In this document: positions 1 through 11,417 of the stretch, piece after piece
Layout of the letters: each line of letters begins with the position of its first letter
How positions within the stretch are numbered: position 1 is the first letter of the stretch
NCBI GenBank assembly: GCA_963513935.1
Contig: OY740770.1
Coordinates: 93,280,511 to 93,344,510 of the forward strand
DNA from: Aphrophora alni
Taxonomy: Eukaryota > Arthropoda > Insecta > Hemiptera > Aphrophoridae
Reading direction: 5' to 3'
DNA: 64,000 nt
Position numbers and translations under genes: made by a program
Notes under the pieces: model-generated
Databases searched by the model: none
The model's input: only the letters and a program-made list of their open reading frames with translations
What the model was told of the DNA's origin: nothing

Positions 1-1
1 G

Positions 2-1222
2 CTAAACAAAACTGACAAAATATACCTAACTGAGGAATTGTCAATTATTAAAAAATACCACACCCTTTACAAAAAATTTAATTTGTCGTTCGGATACCCA
101 CGAACGGACACATGTTCAATATGCGACAAGTTTAACGCAGAATTAAAGATATTGAATCTTAGAATTGCTGAAGCCACTGGCAAATACCAGAAAAATGCAA
201 TTCAGAATGAAATTACAGCCTTAAGTAAAATCATTTGCACAAGTTAAAAGCTGTCACATTCTATACAAGGACAAGAAAAGCAATGACACAAAGTAAAGTA
301 CTTGCTAACAAAGAATGCATATGTATGGACTATCAGAAGAACTTGCCTATACCTAATATAACTTCGAACGATATATATTATAAAAGGCAGTTGTCGTTTT
401 ACAATTTCAACATACACCAACTGTCAAACAGGGATGCTATCTTTTACACATACGATGAAATCCTCAGCAAAAAAGGTGCAAATGAAGTCATTAGCTTTTT
501 GAATAACTACGTGAATGAAGTTCTCAACAGAAATATAAGATACCTGGAAATCTTTTGCGACTCTTGCTCCAGGCAAATTAAAAATTACCCCTTGTTTTTG
601 TATTTGTACTATTTGGTTCATAACATCAAACAATTTTACAAAATTCTGATAACATTTCAATCAGGGGACATTCCTATTTGGAATGTGATAAAAACATATC
701 TCTAGTGAACAAAAAAAGTACAGTTGAGACACCAGAGGAGTGGAACATCATTTTTAGGGCAGCGAGATCAAACCCATCTCCATTCAAGGTAATTGCAGTA
801 CAACAACATATGATACGTGATTGGACTACATTCTTGAAAGAGCAGTACAAAGAAAAATGTCCATTTGCAACACGACCCATCCGACAAGCAAAAATGTTGA
901 AAGATGAAACAAAACTGTTTTACAGGCCTACTTACAACGGACCTTGGTTTTCATCAGATATCAGACGTCCACCTGCTAGCATCACACTACCTGCTCTACA
1001 ACCTGGAGAGTTCTTGTACCCTGACCAGGCTTACCAAGGTAAGTTATTCTGCTATTGGGGCTTCATTAGAAACACCAAAGTAAAAAGAAAGTTAGGCAAT
1101 ATTTATGTATATTTTCAGCTTTGTTGCCAATATCAAAAGAGAAGTATGATGATTTACAAGTGTTTAAGGAGTTCTGTGGGGGAAAAGGCCAGAGAATTTT
1201 TTACAACGCTTCCTTACATTGA
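2..1222 (+). pseudogene. DDE/RNase-H-like arthropod repeat gene, 3' part, frameshifted
   Basis: The reading continues from the left edge, so the N-terminus lies outside the window. In order: a Cys pair in PRTDTCSICDKF (about 100-135), a KRQLSFYNFNIHQL segment (385-425), an FCDSCSRQIKN segment (555-590) resembling the acidic-Cys-GQN motif of RNase-H-like transposase-derived proteins common in insects, and a basic C-terminal part. Two frameshifts break it, near 230 (frame 2 to 1) and at 664-668 (frame 1 to 0). An 80-bp intron (1039-1118, GTAAGT...TTTTCAG) joins in phase to LLPISKEKYDDLQVFKEFC, and the frame ends at TGA 1220-1222. The family assignment rests on recalled resemblance (possibly the DUF7869 group); whether it is a transposon or a multicopy gene is open. 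The frameshifts make a decayed copy most likely. Confidence 0.6.
1039..1118 (+). other. Inferred intron in the DDE-like pseudogene
   Basis: The donor is AG|GTAAGT after codon CAA plus one base, and the acceptor is TATTTTCAG|CT. Splicing gives G+CT (Ala) followed by Leu-Leu-Pro and opens the otherwise stopped downstream frame up to TGA at 1220. The phase fit at both ends is the evidence. The 80-nt length is typical of small insect introns. Confidence 0.6.
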
Positions 1223-1234
1223 CGGAAAAAAGGG

Positions 1235-1246
1235 AAAAGGAGAAAA
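1235..1246 (+). repeat. Target-site duplication of the LINE (left copy)
   Basis: AAAAGGAGAAAA here is repeated at 2001-2012 directly after the poly(A) tail, the expected footprint of target-primed reverse transcription. Because the repeat is A-rich, its exact edges are uncertain by a few bases. Confidence 0.65.
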
Positions 1247-1968
1247 GCTGGACTAGGAAATGGCGTATTAAACTAAATGAAGGAAAGTCTACTCATGTCA
1301 ACTTTACCAACAAACACTATGTGTATCAGCCAGTTATGATTAATGGACAGATCGTTCCACATGCAAACGAGGCAAAATATCTGGGGATGACTCTGGATGC
1401 TAAACTTCGTTGGAAGTCACACGTGAAAAAGAAACGTGAACAACTTGGAATGAAGTACAGACAAATGTACTGGCTTATTGGAGGGAACTCTGAATTGTCC
1501 GTACATAATAAACTGCTTCTGTATAAGCAAATCCTAAAGCCCATCTGGATCTACGGCATTCAACTGTGGGGATGCACCAAAAAAAGTAACATCCAAGTAA
1601 TACAGACATTTCAAAACAAAGTGCTTCGTTGTATTGTCAGAGCACCATGGTATATCCGAAATGCAGACATTCATCGGGATTTGAAAGTGCCTTTAGTCGC
1701 CGAAGAGGTACAAAAGTATGCTGGAAAGCATGCAACCAGACTCCGTGATCATCAAAATTTAGAGGTGGCACATTTGATCAGCAACGTCCCACAAGTGCGG
1801 AGGCTGAAGAGAAAGAAACCTGTTGACTTGGTGCAGGATTAATACACATGATCAAGTGTAGTTGCATTGTGAAGGACGACTCTGGACGTCTTTTCACCAC
1901 ACAGCCAGTTTGATATGAGAAAAATATTGCTAGATAGTTCTAACTAGTTGCAATTGTATATAAATAAA

Positions 1969-2004
<36 letters not shown>
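1247..2004 (+). mobile_element. 5'-truncated Jockey-like LINE with poly(A) tail
   Basis: The open frame to TAA 1840-1842 encodes the C-terminal part of a non-LTR reverse transcriptase. It begins at WRIKLNEGKSTHVNF, then NEAKYLGMTLDAKLRWKSHV (the thumb segment), WIYGIQLWGC, and an IHRDLKVPLV...RLRDHQN tail typical of Jockey-clade proteins. Endonuclease and catalytic RT motifs are absent, so the copy is 5'-truncated. A short 3' UTR ends in AATAAATA and a poly(A) tract (about 1972-2004). The insertion is flanked by AAAAGGAGAAAA at 1235-1246 and 2001-2012, a target-site duplication, just downstream of the stop of the DDE-like pseudogene. The coding part has no stop, so the insertion is fairly recent. 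It cannot move by itself. Confidence 0.8.
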
Positions 2005-2006
<2 letters not shown>

Positions 2007-2224
2007 AGAAAAAGAAAAATGACCAGGAAAAGAAGAAGAAAGATTATACAATATTTAGATTTTAGACACACTGTGACATTTCTTACAAGTCAAAATTGTT
2101 ACACATTTTATTAGTGCAGTTTTATGTTTTCAAGTTGACTGAACTTACTTTTAGCATTTAAGAGGTGGACTAAACACATTTTTGACAAGTACAGTTTGTT
2201 AAACTTTCAATAATTTCTTCTTCT

Positions 2225-2261
<37 letters not shown>

Positions 2262-3972
2262 ATTGCAGTTTTAATTAAATTTTCCAAATTATGCAAACAT
2301 TTTTAGATATACAGTGGTCATATACAGATTTTTTTCTCGTCAACGTAGGATCATGTAGTAAAGTCCACACAAGATTCAAGTACTAAAAATGCTCACCTGT
2401 AAAATTTTGAAATTGTGACTGAACACGTATTTAGCTTGTAGTCTTCATATATATATATTTTCAAATTTTAAATGTCTGGTATTTAAGAATTGCATGTAAA
2501 ATAATACGAGAAATCTGAAAACACTAGCTCAAACTAAATATGAGTTGCTGAGAGATAAAAAACATCAGGTAACTTAGTTCCATACTTTGGTTTGCCTGAT
2601 GTTCTTCCATCTAGTGATCTGAAACAAATCATATTAACCACATTTACGATTTTAAACTATCTAGTAAGTACACAAGTAATTTAATTTTAGACAGTTAATT
2701 TTTTATAGAACAACAATTTTTAGTGAATTACTCTCATTGTTTTTATTCGCATGGTAGGACACAGTATGCACTATGAAATGTGGGGATGGAGAGTTCTCAT
2801 TTTTTTTCCAATTCTGATTCTTGGTACTATTGGTTAGATTCTACCATTTTTCTAAAAATACTATATGAACCCATCTATTTAGGCCTATAATCAGAGTCTC
2901 AATAACCAATAATTTTCTTATAGAATGAGTTAAAATAAAATAGTAACGGGTTTTTACTATATTAAAATTTAAAAAAAAACATACAGACACACAATGCAGA
3001 AATATTAATAAGAATCATTTTTAAATGCAACAAACTAAATTAACACCGTTAGGGATAATTGAAAACCTAAATAACATTAAACGAGTAGCTTATGTGTAAA
3101 CGCTATTGTGAAATGACTAATTTTCAAATTGAATCTCCATTAAAAAAGAACATCTTTTTTAAATATCTTTAAGATTAAAAATATAACATATTGTAAGAGC
3201 TTAAATTACTCGTCTATTAGTCTGCTTTATTTGAAGTTAAAAAAAAAAGAAGAAATTTTTAACAAAAGCAAAGAATAAAATATTCTAGCTCTTTGTAAAA
3301 TTCAATGTTTTTACCTAATTTGATAAAAACCTGAAAAAAAAGCATTGTAAACAAGAAATGCATATCTATATTTTTGAATAAAATCTGTAAAACAGTTTTT
3401 GAGAAACCTCTGTGCACAGACATTTTATAAACAAATATTTTTGAATAAAGAGGGATTCAAAACAGATATAAATCATAAAAATTTCAATCTAAATATCAAT
3501 AACTCTGTAGAGCTATAATTTGGGCTCATGAAAAATGGTACTTGTAGAAATAATGTTAGGTTATATTTTGATCATTTGATTAAAAAATTGTTTATGGGTA
3601 GAAGGGTTATTCCTTAGTAACTAGAAGGATCCCATACCAATAACACAAGGTTAATATGTTATACTCAGACATTTAAAATTTTTTACAATAATCCACGAAC
3701 AAAAGTGGCAATTATTTAAGTAATTAAATTAAGTGTTGTGCAAGTGTTATATAAGTATTTAGTATTTGTGTATATCTGACAATGCTGAAATGACAGCAAA
3801 ACAGTTGTAATCTAGATAGATACTCTGAAATCGTACAACTAATTCAAGGTAATAACTTAATTTTTTAATATATATATAATTTTTCTTTTATTTAACCAAA
3901 CAGATAAATTACCACTCCTACACTCAAAATAATTTGTTTGTAATGAAATATAAAAATACTAAGAGTTACATA
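2005..3972. other. AT-rich interval, no gene seen
   Basis: No coding frame, tRNA or recognisable transposon end was found. It holds a 31-bp poly-T run (about 2227-2257) and short homopolymer stretches. It separates the LINE from the hAT-like element. Confidence 0.5.
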
Positions 3973-4471
3973 CAGGGTGTCCACCAAACTATTAGAAAAT
4001 AATTCATGAGTAATTCCAGGTTTTCCAGGCTAACTTTAAAAATTTTCCAGGTGGAGTTTTTCATCGGTAAAATTGACTACTTGGGAAACATTTTAGTACT
4101 TTTTCATTTGAGAAGTGAACTTTTCACAGGGTTTACATTACAGAATTCAAACTTATAAAATTCATTTCATTTCATTGTATAAATTATTAACATATTATAT
4201 ACAGTGTTCATCAGTATAATTATGTTACTGCAATATTTATGTTGCAATCTATATCTAGCTATGCACCAACAACAATAGCTATAAAATGTCTAGGCACAAT
4301 ATAAATAAGACAAAAATAGCTATAAAATGTTCGATGATCATAGCTTCTAAAATGAATTAAAAATGATAAAATAGAAAAATAATTAATTAACATCTGATTA
4401 GACAAAATTAGGAAATAAGTCAAATAAGAAAATGTCTGATTTTAAAAAACCAATCATCTGAACACTACATT

Positions 4472-6772
4472 TTACATTTCTTTGCTTAGGTTCTTTATCT
4501 GCTTCTCCAGTTCTTCACTCTCCTTAAGTACACCACTTAACAGTTTAGCCTTCTTTTCCTTCAGTTCAAATATCAACTTCTTCTTCCTTTTCAGTTCATT
4601 TTGAACACTGCACCTGCTGTTTACTTCACTTTTGCGGGCAACATCTAATCTTTCCTTGTACTTTGAGTTAGAATTTCTGGCAAAGTTTATCATCGACTTG
4701 GTTATGGTTAGGTTCTTGATGCCACCTTCTGCTGTGATTGCATCATAAACAGTTCTTAGGTCAATCAGGGAATCTTCATTCAAATTTTTAACTAAACACT
4801 CCTTGTTTACCGAAAATCCCCTTTCAACGTGGGCGTTTCCATGAGAAAGAATAAGGACTGTCTTCAAAAACTGTCTTAGATCATCACACCGACTTTCGGT
4901 TTGGATTAGGTTTAGCCAAAAATGGTCTAGCCTAGTTGCATTTCTTTTGAATTCCACACTTGCCTTCAATAATTCTTCTTTTCTCAAGAGTTCATTGAAC
5001 TGACGGGACACATCAGCCTTCGTGCCACTTATCCAGTTATTACAAACAAAGTGTTCTAGAAGATTCTTAAAAAGTGATTCACTTTCATTCTTTATTGCCA
5101 CTTTGGGATCAAGACAGGACAAGTCTTTTGTAATAGCATATCCAAGTGGGGATCGATCTTGAAGCTTTTTGACAAAGGTTTTTAAGCTCTTCTTGGCATC
5201 TTTACTCAATAAGGCTATGTCCAGCTCTTTTGAATTTTTTACTTTCTTGAGTTCTGATCTAGTTAAGAAACCCAAATCAACGTGTTTATATGACAACAGG
5301 TTCTCAGCATCTTTCAAGTTTACACAAGTATTCACTTTTTCAGACTTAACAAATCTCTTCATGACATCAGTAACAACTTCGGTGAGCCCCGAATGAAGAA
5401 ACGGAGTGAATGGCCAATCTGTCTGAAATTCTGTCAGAAACTTCTCGGCATCTGATGCAAGTGTTTTGAAAAAGGCCAGTTTTGGTCCTATCATAGGGTC
5501 TTTCAACCCTTCTGCCAGCACTTTGTAACTATTAGAGCTCACAATTGAAGCTTTGTCTTTGCCTTCAGCAACTTTTTCCACATATTTTTTGATGTTGGGT
5601 AGCATGTCGATAGCTGTTTGTGCCACATCAGCATTTTCTAACCACCTTACAGCACAAAATTTCTTCCCAAATACATTTGAGTTGTTGATTTGGATAAATT
5701 TTCCCCTTCGGGCCGGTGATTGCTTAAAATGGTTATACAAAGCTCTAAGGAACTTCACAACATTCCAGCTAGTGACTAAAACTGCACCTTTAAAAGCATT
5801 GTGCACAGTATGTAAACCGCAGGTTCCAAAGTCAATCAATTTCCTGTCTGATTCTTTTTCGTTCAAAAATACTCTCAGATTTTTTAAGAGCTTCAAATTG
5901 ACATTGGGTCCATCCATTGAAAGTTGAATGATCTTGCTAACATCCAAAGGGTGAAGAGAAGCCAATAATGCACTCTGGAGATCTTCTGCTTTAGAAGAGT
6001 GCAAGAATGATGATGTAAGATATCTTGTTGATACTTCATTTTTCGTGTCATCCCAAAATCGAAGAAGAATGTCCATTTGTTGTTTTGAAGACACTTTGTT
6101 TATTGATTCATCAAATGATATCACAAAAGCTGAGCTGTCCTTGACTAAATTTAATAGCTCATTCTTGAAATAAGGTGCAATACCAAATGTGATCAAATAT
6201 CCTACTTTGGTTCTTTGAAGTTCCATTTTTTTTGCTATCTGGCTATCTGGAAACATGACTTTAAACATATCTACTCCTGAAGCTGCACTCCTAAATGATG
6301 CATGTGTCATCACCGTATGTGCTGCCCACATGATTTCTGCTTTTGAAATGTCTTCACAAAGCAAGTACCTTTTCATGCCCCTGTCTCCCAGTGGTGCAAC
6401 GGAAGACAGCGTTTCAACATCAGAAGCAGTCTTTGTCGTATTATTATGAAGAACTAATGTTGAAGTTTCTTTAGAAGATGATGGTACTGACTCCCCACTT
6501 ACTGATGCCTGTTCTTTTTCATTTCTGAAAAATTTTCCTAACGTAGGTGATCCAACCATAGATAAAGCTTTCATATGTTTTTCCCCCTTAATATGGCTTG
6601 CTAAAGCTTGGCGCCCCATAGATGACAGTGAAATTATTGTGCCAGGGCAAAAACGGCATCTCGCAGAATAAATGTCATATGGTACCTTCTGAATCCATGT
6701 TTTTAATTCAAGATCATGAACCCAACCATCTTGAAATGAGCATTTACCATGCCCATATTTATTCTTTGACAT
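4472..6772 (-). CDS. hAT-like transposase, 766 aa, intact
   Basis: It starts at a true ATG (6772) and runs 766 codons without a break. A BED-like zinc finger is visible at the N-terminus (C39, C42, H60, H66). The catalytic core follows: SFDES (D221), SMDGPNVN (D287), a CGLHTVH motif (C318, H321, H324), and a conserved RW pair (R376-W377). The hAT-like C-terminal dimerisation signature NAHVERGFS contains the likely third acidic residue E650. The last 40 residues are Lys/Glu/Leu-rich and look like a coiled coil. The protein would bind the element's ends and catalyse cut-and-paste transposition in the nucleus. The length fits hAT transposases. It belongs to the divergent subgroup with FDES/MDGPN motifs seen in fish and insect genomes (recalled, not searched). 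Domestication is not excluded, but the flanking inverted ends argue for an ordinary transposon gene. Confidence 0.8.
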   Translation of the reverse strand: MSKNKYGHGKCSFQDGWVHDLELKTWIQKVPYDIYSARCRFCPGTIISLSSMGRQALASHIKGEKHMKALSMVGSPTLGKFFRNEKEQASVSGESVPSSSKETSTLVLHNNTTKTASDVETLSSVAPLGDRGMKRYLLCEDISKAEIMWAAHTVMTHASFRSAASGVDMFKVMFPDSQIAKKMELQRTKVGYLITFGIAPYFKNELLNLVKDSSAFVISFDESINKVSSKQQMDILLRFWDDTKNEVSTRYLTSSFLHSSKAEDLQSALLASLHPLDVSKIIQLSMDGPNVNLKLLKNLRVFLNEKESDRKLIDFGTCGLHTVHNAFKGAVLVTSWNVVKFLRALYNHFKQSPARRGKFIQINNSNVFGKKFCAVRWLENADVAQTAIDMLPNIKKYVEKVAEGKDKASIVSSNSYKVLAEGLKDPMIGPKLAFFKTLASDAEKFLTEFQTDWPFTPFLHSGLTEVVTDVMKRFVKSEKVNTCVNLKDAENLLSYKHVDLGFLTRSELKKVKNSKELDIALLSKDAKKSLKTFVKKLQDRSPLGYAITKDLSCLDPKVAIKNESESLFKNLLEHFVCNNWISGTKADVSRQFNELLRKEELLKASVEFKRNATRLDHFWLNLIQTESRCDDLRQFLKTVLILSHGNAHVERGFSVNKECLVKNLNEDSLIDLRTVYDAITAEGGIKNLTITKSMINFARNSNSKYKERLDVARKSEVNSRCSVQNELKRKKKLIFELKEKKAKLLSGVLKESEELEKQIKNLSKEM

Positions 6773-6819
6773 GGTTTTTAATTAGGCTGGCACAAATGCA
6801 ATTTCACTCAGGGCTCGTT

Positions 6820-8187
6820 CTGAAACACAAAAAATAGAAACATAGAATATTAGATTTCACGATTTACTTGTTATAGCCTATTAGGGTTTTAAAAATAAAG
6901 TTACAACTCAGTGTATTATCCAAAACATACACATTACTGTAGTTACATAACACTGACAATTGTCACCAGTAGGCTAGTAGGAGATAGAAGAATAATTCTT
7001 TTTTTGTTTTGTTCAGTTATTCAAGTTCTATAATCTGTAGTATGGGTTTGTAAATAAAATTCCATTAATAATTTAAACAAATACATTTTCTTCCTTTTTA
7101 AAAAAAAATAACAATTTTAAAAGTTAGGCCTACTATATTTTAATTTTTTTTAAATATTTTGTAAAACCGATAACTTATTACAGAGTATTCAATATACTTT
7201 TAGAAACAAACTAAAAAATAATCAGGCTGGACTTTCATATAGGGGACAGAAGACAACAAGCCAACTACTAACTGTGTGTATATTGGCAGTGCAGAAAAAA
7301 GAATCAAGCCAGTTCTGAATGATCAAATAAATGTTTTAATCAGACTCCAAAACCAAATTGTTCTAATTCATTACCATACCATCATCCTTTCCTAAACTAA
7401 AATTAAATTAATTATTTATAATTAAAAGTTTACATTATTATTTCTGTCATGCAAATTTATTTTCAATTACAATATTTGCAAAAGTTGTTTATTTGACTTG
7501 TCTTGTATTTATTTATTATTATTTACAAAAATGGAACGGCAGATATGTGCCTCAAATACTACTATCGTATTCTCCTAGAAAAATTATCGTACCTTATAGC
7601 ACTTTCACTAATCAATTTACAATAGCTTTAAAACTGTTGGAAATGAATATATAGCTTGATTAATAACAGTTCTAGGGCGAACTTTCTTTTATGGGTCAAT
7701 CATTTCAACCAAATTTTAGATATTCATTTATAATTAATGTTACAAAATTATACGAAATACGGTAATTATCGTATATTCGGCAACACTTGCCGTGAGGGTT
7801 GACTACTCGGCTGTTCCCTACAACTCCCATACTCCTCGCTATCCATCACACATCTCTTTTTATATTCATGTTTTGGCAAAGAGGCATCGAAATAAAAACT
7901 AAAATCCCTTCATCTTTTCTCTTCAAAATGGCGCAAAATTATTTTAAAGTTTACATGTGTCTAAAAACAAAACATACTATTATACGAAAAATATCGTGAC
8001 CTAGAAGTGGGGAGTATGTTCGGAAAGTGGACTTGTTCCACGGAAAGTCACTGCATCTGGAACTAATTATTTGTTTTAACTGTAAGTAATTTTTTTCAAC
8101 TTCCGAGTGACCTTATATTCATTTTAAGTTGCTAAAAGTTACATATAATAAATATCAATAACGAAACAAGAAAAATATTTAACTTAC
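6820..8187 (-). other. Inferred 5'-UTR intron of the hAT-like transposase gene
   Basis: On the minus strand a strong donor AAAGG|GTAAGTT lies at 8188/8187 and an acceptor GTTTCAG ends at 6820, 47 bases before the ATG. The interval has no ORF. A transcript starting near the right end would need this splice to avoid a long AT-rich leader. This is inference from splice motifs only. Confidence 0.35.
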
Positions 8188-8517
8188 CCTTTACACTACA
8201 AACTGCTTTTCTGCTCCCAACGATAATAATTAATGGAGATTATCTACGAGACACGAGTGATCTCTGCCAAATGCGAACAAGCGACTTCGGCGACTTTCAG
8301 TTACTTAGAGCCAGCTCCAGCGCCAGTACAACCAATCAACGAAGAGAACTTAGTATCTGTTCCAGCGCCTTTATACCGATGACAACGCATAATATCGTAG
8401 TAGCAGTAGATTCAAAATTCCCGGTTTATCAAAAAACTCACGCATAATTCAAGGAATTCTTCCCGGTAGTTAAAATTCACGCATAATCCCCGGTTTTCCC
8501 GGTCGGTGGACACCCTG

Positions 8518-9557
8518 TACAAGTATAACTTAATAATTCAATCTTATTTTCTACATGTAAAAGTAAAGATTTCTACATGTGTTTATATTCCTTGTGTAGA
8601 ATAAGTAATGTTCAAGTCCTGCCTAATTATTATTTCTCCTTACCTCTATCCCACAATCGCTGCTTTACCTGGGCTATTCAATTTCTGGATGATAACACCT
8701 TTTTTACTGCATCCCTTCCAACAATAATGTAAGGTTGGTTCTATTATTTAATACACCCCTCAGTGATATTTTCTTTAGGTTTTATACAAGACCCCAATTT
8801 GACAATATTAATTAATGACACGTACTACTGGATAAACGACATGAATTATTAATTTCTCAGTTTTCTTGAAAATTAACATAATGTTAATTAATTAATAAAT
8901 TCAAATTTTCTACGAGTTATAATTTTGAAATCGGATTTTCTTATCTGGCTATTGTTATAAATCTATTATAAAACAGAAAAATTTTGGTTTCCTTATGTGT
9001 TTAATGATGCACGTTGATATTTAAAGTAGTCACATTTGAATTGGACAAGTGGGGACAACAATAAGGCAGCTTACTTCCTTTCTCCTGGTAACTTCCTGTT
9101 ATAACTTTAACAACTAACAACACATGTTAATAAAAACTTTTATCTCTCACGAGAAGAGCAATTAAAAATAAATATCATATCTGTGTTTCGTTTCATTTCC
9201 GATATTATTTTGACTGTTTTATCTCATTTATTAGTTCACGTTTTATCATGTTTATTGCAGTTAGTTTATTATTCCATGAGTTTGCACCTTGTTCAGAAAC
9301 CAAGGGTGGCTCGTAAAAGCAAGACCTACTCGGTACAATATATATCTTATTTAATTAATTTAATTATGCTTTTTACTCTCAATGGTAAATGAACACACAC
9401 AAGGGTTTACAAAGTAAACAATCAAATTAAATTTTATTATATCAAAAACTACAAGAAAAACTATCAAGAATTAGAAACAAAAAATTAGTTAAATATTAAA
9501 CGAAATACAATTGTTTGATAACAAGCATGAGTGAAAAATTATATTGTCTTTTTTATC
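8518..9557. other. Interval without recognisable genes
   Basis: AT-rich sequence between the hAT-like element and the TA microsatellite. A 69-codon frame at 9183 has hydrophobic composition but no recognisable motif and is probably chance. Confidence 0.4.
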
Positions 9558-9581
9558 TATATATATATATATATATATATA
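9558..9581. repeat. (TA)n microsatellite, left block
   Basis: A perfect alternating TA tract directly abuts the CTAG end of the Helitron-like element. Further TA blocks follow at 11387-11412 and 13743-13756, suggesting one microsatellite split by insertions. Confidence 0.8.
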
Positions 9582-11385
9582 CTAGCCGTACCTGGCCACG
9601 CGTTGCTGTGGCTCATCTGGTTAAATGGAAAATAAATAAAAGACATAAAAAAAAAAAACTAACTATATTAAAGAAAATTTTATTTCCAAAAAAAATTCAA
9701 AATTTTATCTATTACTTATTTTTATGTCATAATAATAATAATAAAAATATATATAATATATCAATTGGTTTTGTATTTATATCCATACTAATATTATAAA
9801 GACTTAAAATTTATTTCTTTGTTGTATGTAGGGGGTTAATCTCTGGAACTACTGAACCAATTGAAACATTTTTTTAAATAAAAAAACTACACAATCCCAG
9901 AGTAACATAGAGTAGGATTCATTTTGATAAAAACATTTTTTATATTCCATAGGCTATTTGTAAATATATTTTGAAAATCGTAAAGAATCGTTGGGCATTA
10001 AACCCAGCGTCTAGCAGCTGTAGTATCAATAAATAAACAACATTATGAAAAACTAAAAAATTACTATTGAAAGATGAAATTTATAAATATCAATAGAAAC
10101 GTACTATGCCAAAGATGTGCACAACAACATAAATTATATGTGTATGTTGCCATTAAGGTAGGTAAAATAAATTAAATATAATTTTAGGTTAGGCCTAGAA
10201 AGATGAACCAATACATATTTCTTGAACGTACCTATTTGCATTCATTACCATAGCAGCCAATTTAATAAAATAACTGATGAAACAGTTGATTCGGATGTCC
10301 AGCTAGTACAAATAATATTTTAAAGTTAGGCCTAGATTGAACCAACACATGTTTCAACACACACAAACCAATAAAAGCTTGCGTCAAGATATTTAAAATT
10401 AAGAAAACAATATGTTACAATCTAATTTTAAAAAAAGGCATATTAGAATTTAATAGTAGGCCAGTTTATATATGGTAAATGATATATTTTATAAATTGAA
10501 AATTGCCTCTTTTATTTATAACAATACAAAATCTCTGTCCTAATTAATATTCCCGAGAAAATAACATTGTGTACAATAACCTGTTTTAAAAAAAGTTATT
10601 ATTTATATATATATATATACAATTAATTTCTATTCATATCGGCGAAGAAAGTCCCGCGATATTCTTCTCCAATCACAAATTTCTGTGGGCGTGTATTTTA
10701 TAACTATTGTCTTGCTTCTAATGGTCGCCATCTTAATTCCAGATTTTCGTTCATATTTCCACAGATTATGTCTTTGTTATTAAATATTTATATGAACTCA
10801 GGTGATGTTTTATATTTAGAAATATCTACTTCGTATTTCTGTATATCTCATTTTGTCTCTAGGTCTTCTGTATTTTTATAATCGGCGAAAGATCGGAGTT
10901 ATATTTTCAATTCGGTTATTTTCCAAGTTGACCTTTCACGTCTAGATAAAAACAAATTATTTAAGTTTTCTTGTCTTTAACTGTGTGTTGTTATTTTTTA
11001 TGGATTAATCAAATTCTTAGGCGCAATTTTAATATAGGTTTTGATTTGTTTTAGATTGACAATTTTCTGGATTAGTTATAATTGGGTCGGAAAGTATTAG
11101 ATTTAGAACTTGTTTTGATTCGAGTCTTATCTTTTTGCCGCTAGGCGCGTGTATGTTGACGTTTAAAATTAATAGAATGAAATTGACTTTTTTTTCTTTT
11201 TGTATTTAATACCCTTTAAAATTAAAATTTCGCAAAATCCTTTCTTAGTGAGCGTCTATGACCTCATACAAATATGCCTTTAAATTTTGGTATCAATATC
11301 TTTGTTGGTTTTTGCTCTACGTTGATTCTCTGTCAGTCATTCATTCAGTCAGTCAGTCAGGACAAAGCCGTTTATATATGTAGTG

Positions 11386-11386
<1 letters not shown>
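9582..11386 (-). mobile_element. Helitron-like non-autonomous element
   Basis: Read on the minus strand, it begins TCACTACATATATAAACGG at 11386 and ends CTAG at 9582. It is preceded by A and followed by T, the A|T insertion context of Helitrons. A hairpin (GCCAC...GTGGC, 9593-9610) precedes the CTAG end by 13 bases. The subterminal TTTGTCCTGACTGACTGA sequence is a widespread arthropod repeat pattern. No Rep/helicase ORF is present. Another short element of the same type is nested at 9782-10306. Assignment rests on the end structure only. Confidence 0.45.
9782..10306 (+). mobile_element. Short Helitron-like repeat, nested
   Basis: It starts with TCCATACTAATATTATAAAG after an A and ends in CAGCTAG before a T. 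A small hairpin AACTG...CAGTT lies 15 bases before the CTAG. The start, followed by a GGAACTACTGAACCAATT segment, matches a repeat pattern that is very common in insect genomes and has been attributed to non-autonomous Helitrons. No ORF. Confidence 0.4.

Positions 11387-11414
<28 letters not shown>

Positions 11415-11417
<3 letters not shown>

Larger units (their letters stand above)
3973..8517 (-). mobile_element. Complete hAT-like DNA transposon
   Basis: The element is bounded by inverted ends CAGGGTGTCCACC (3973) and GGTGGACACCCTG (ending 8517). Further in, both ends carry CCAGG/CCCGG-rich subterminal repeats (4018-4055 and 8468-8505). It contains one long minus-strand transposase ORF. Only a TA dinucleotide is shared by the two flanks; the 8-bp duplication usual for hAT elements is not evident (left flank gttacata, right flank tacaagta). 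A noncoding first exon and an intron upstream of the ORF are inferred. Coding capacity looks intact, so the copy may be autonomous or recently so. Confidence 0.75.
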
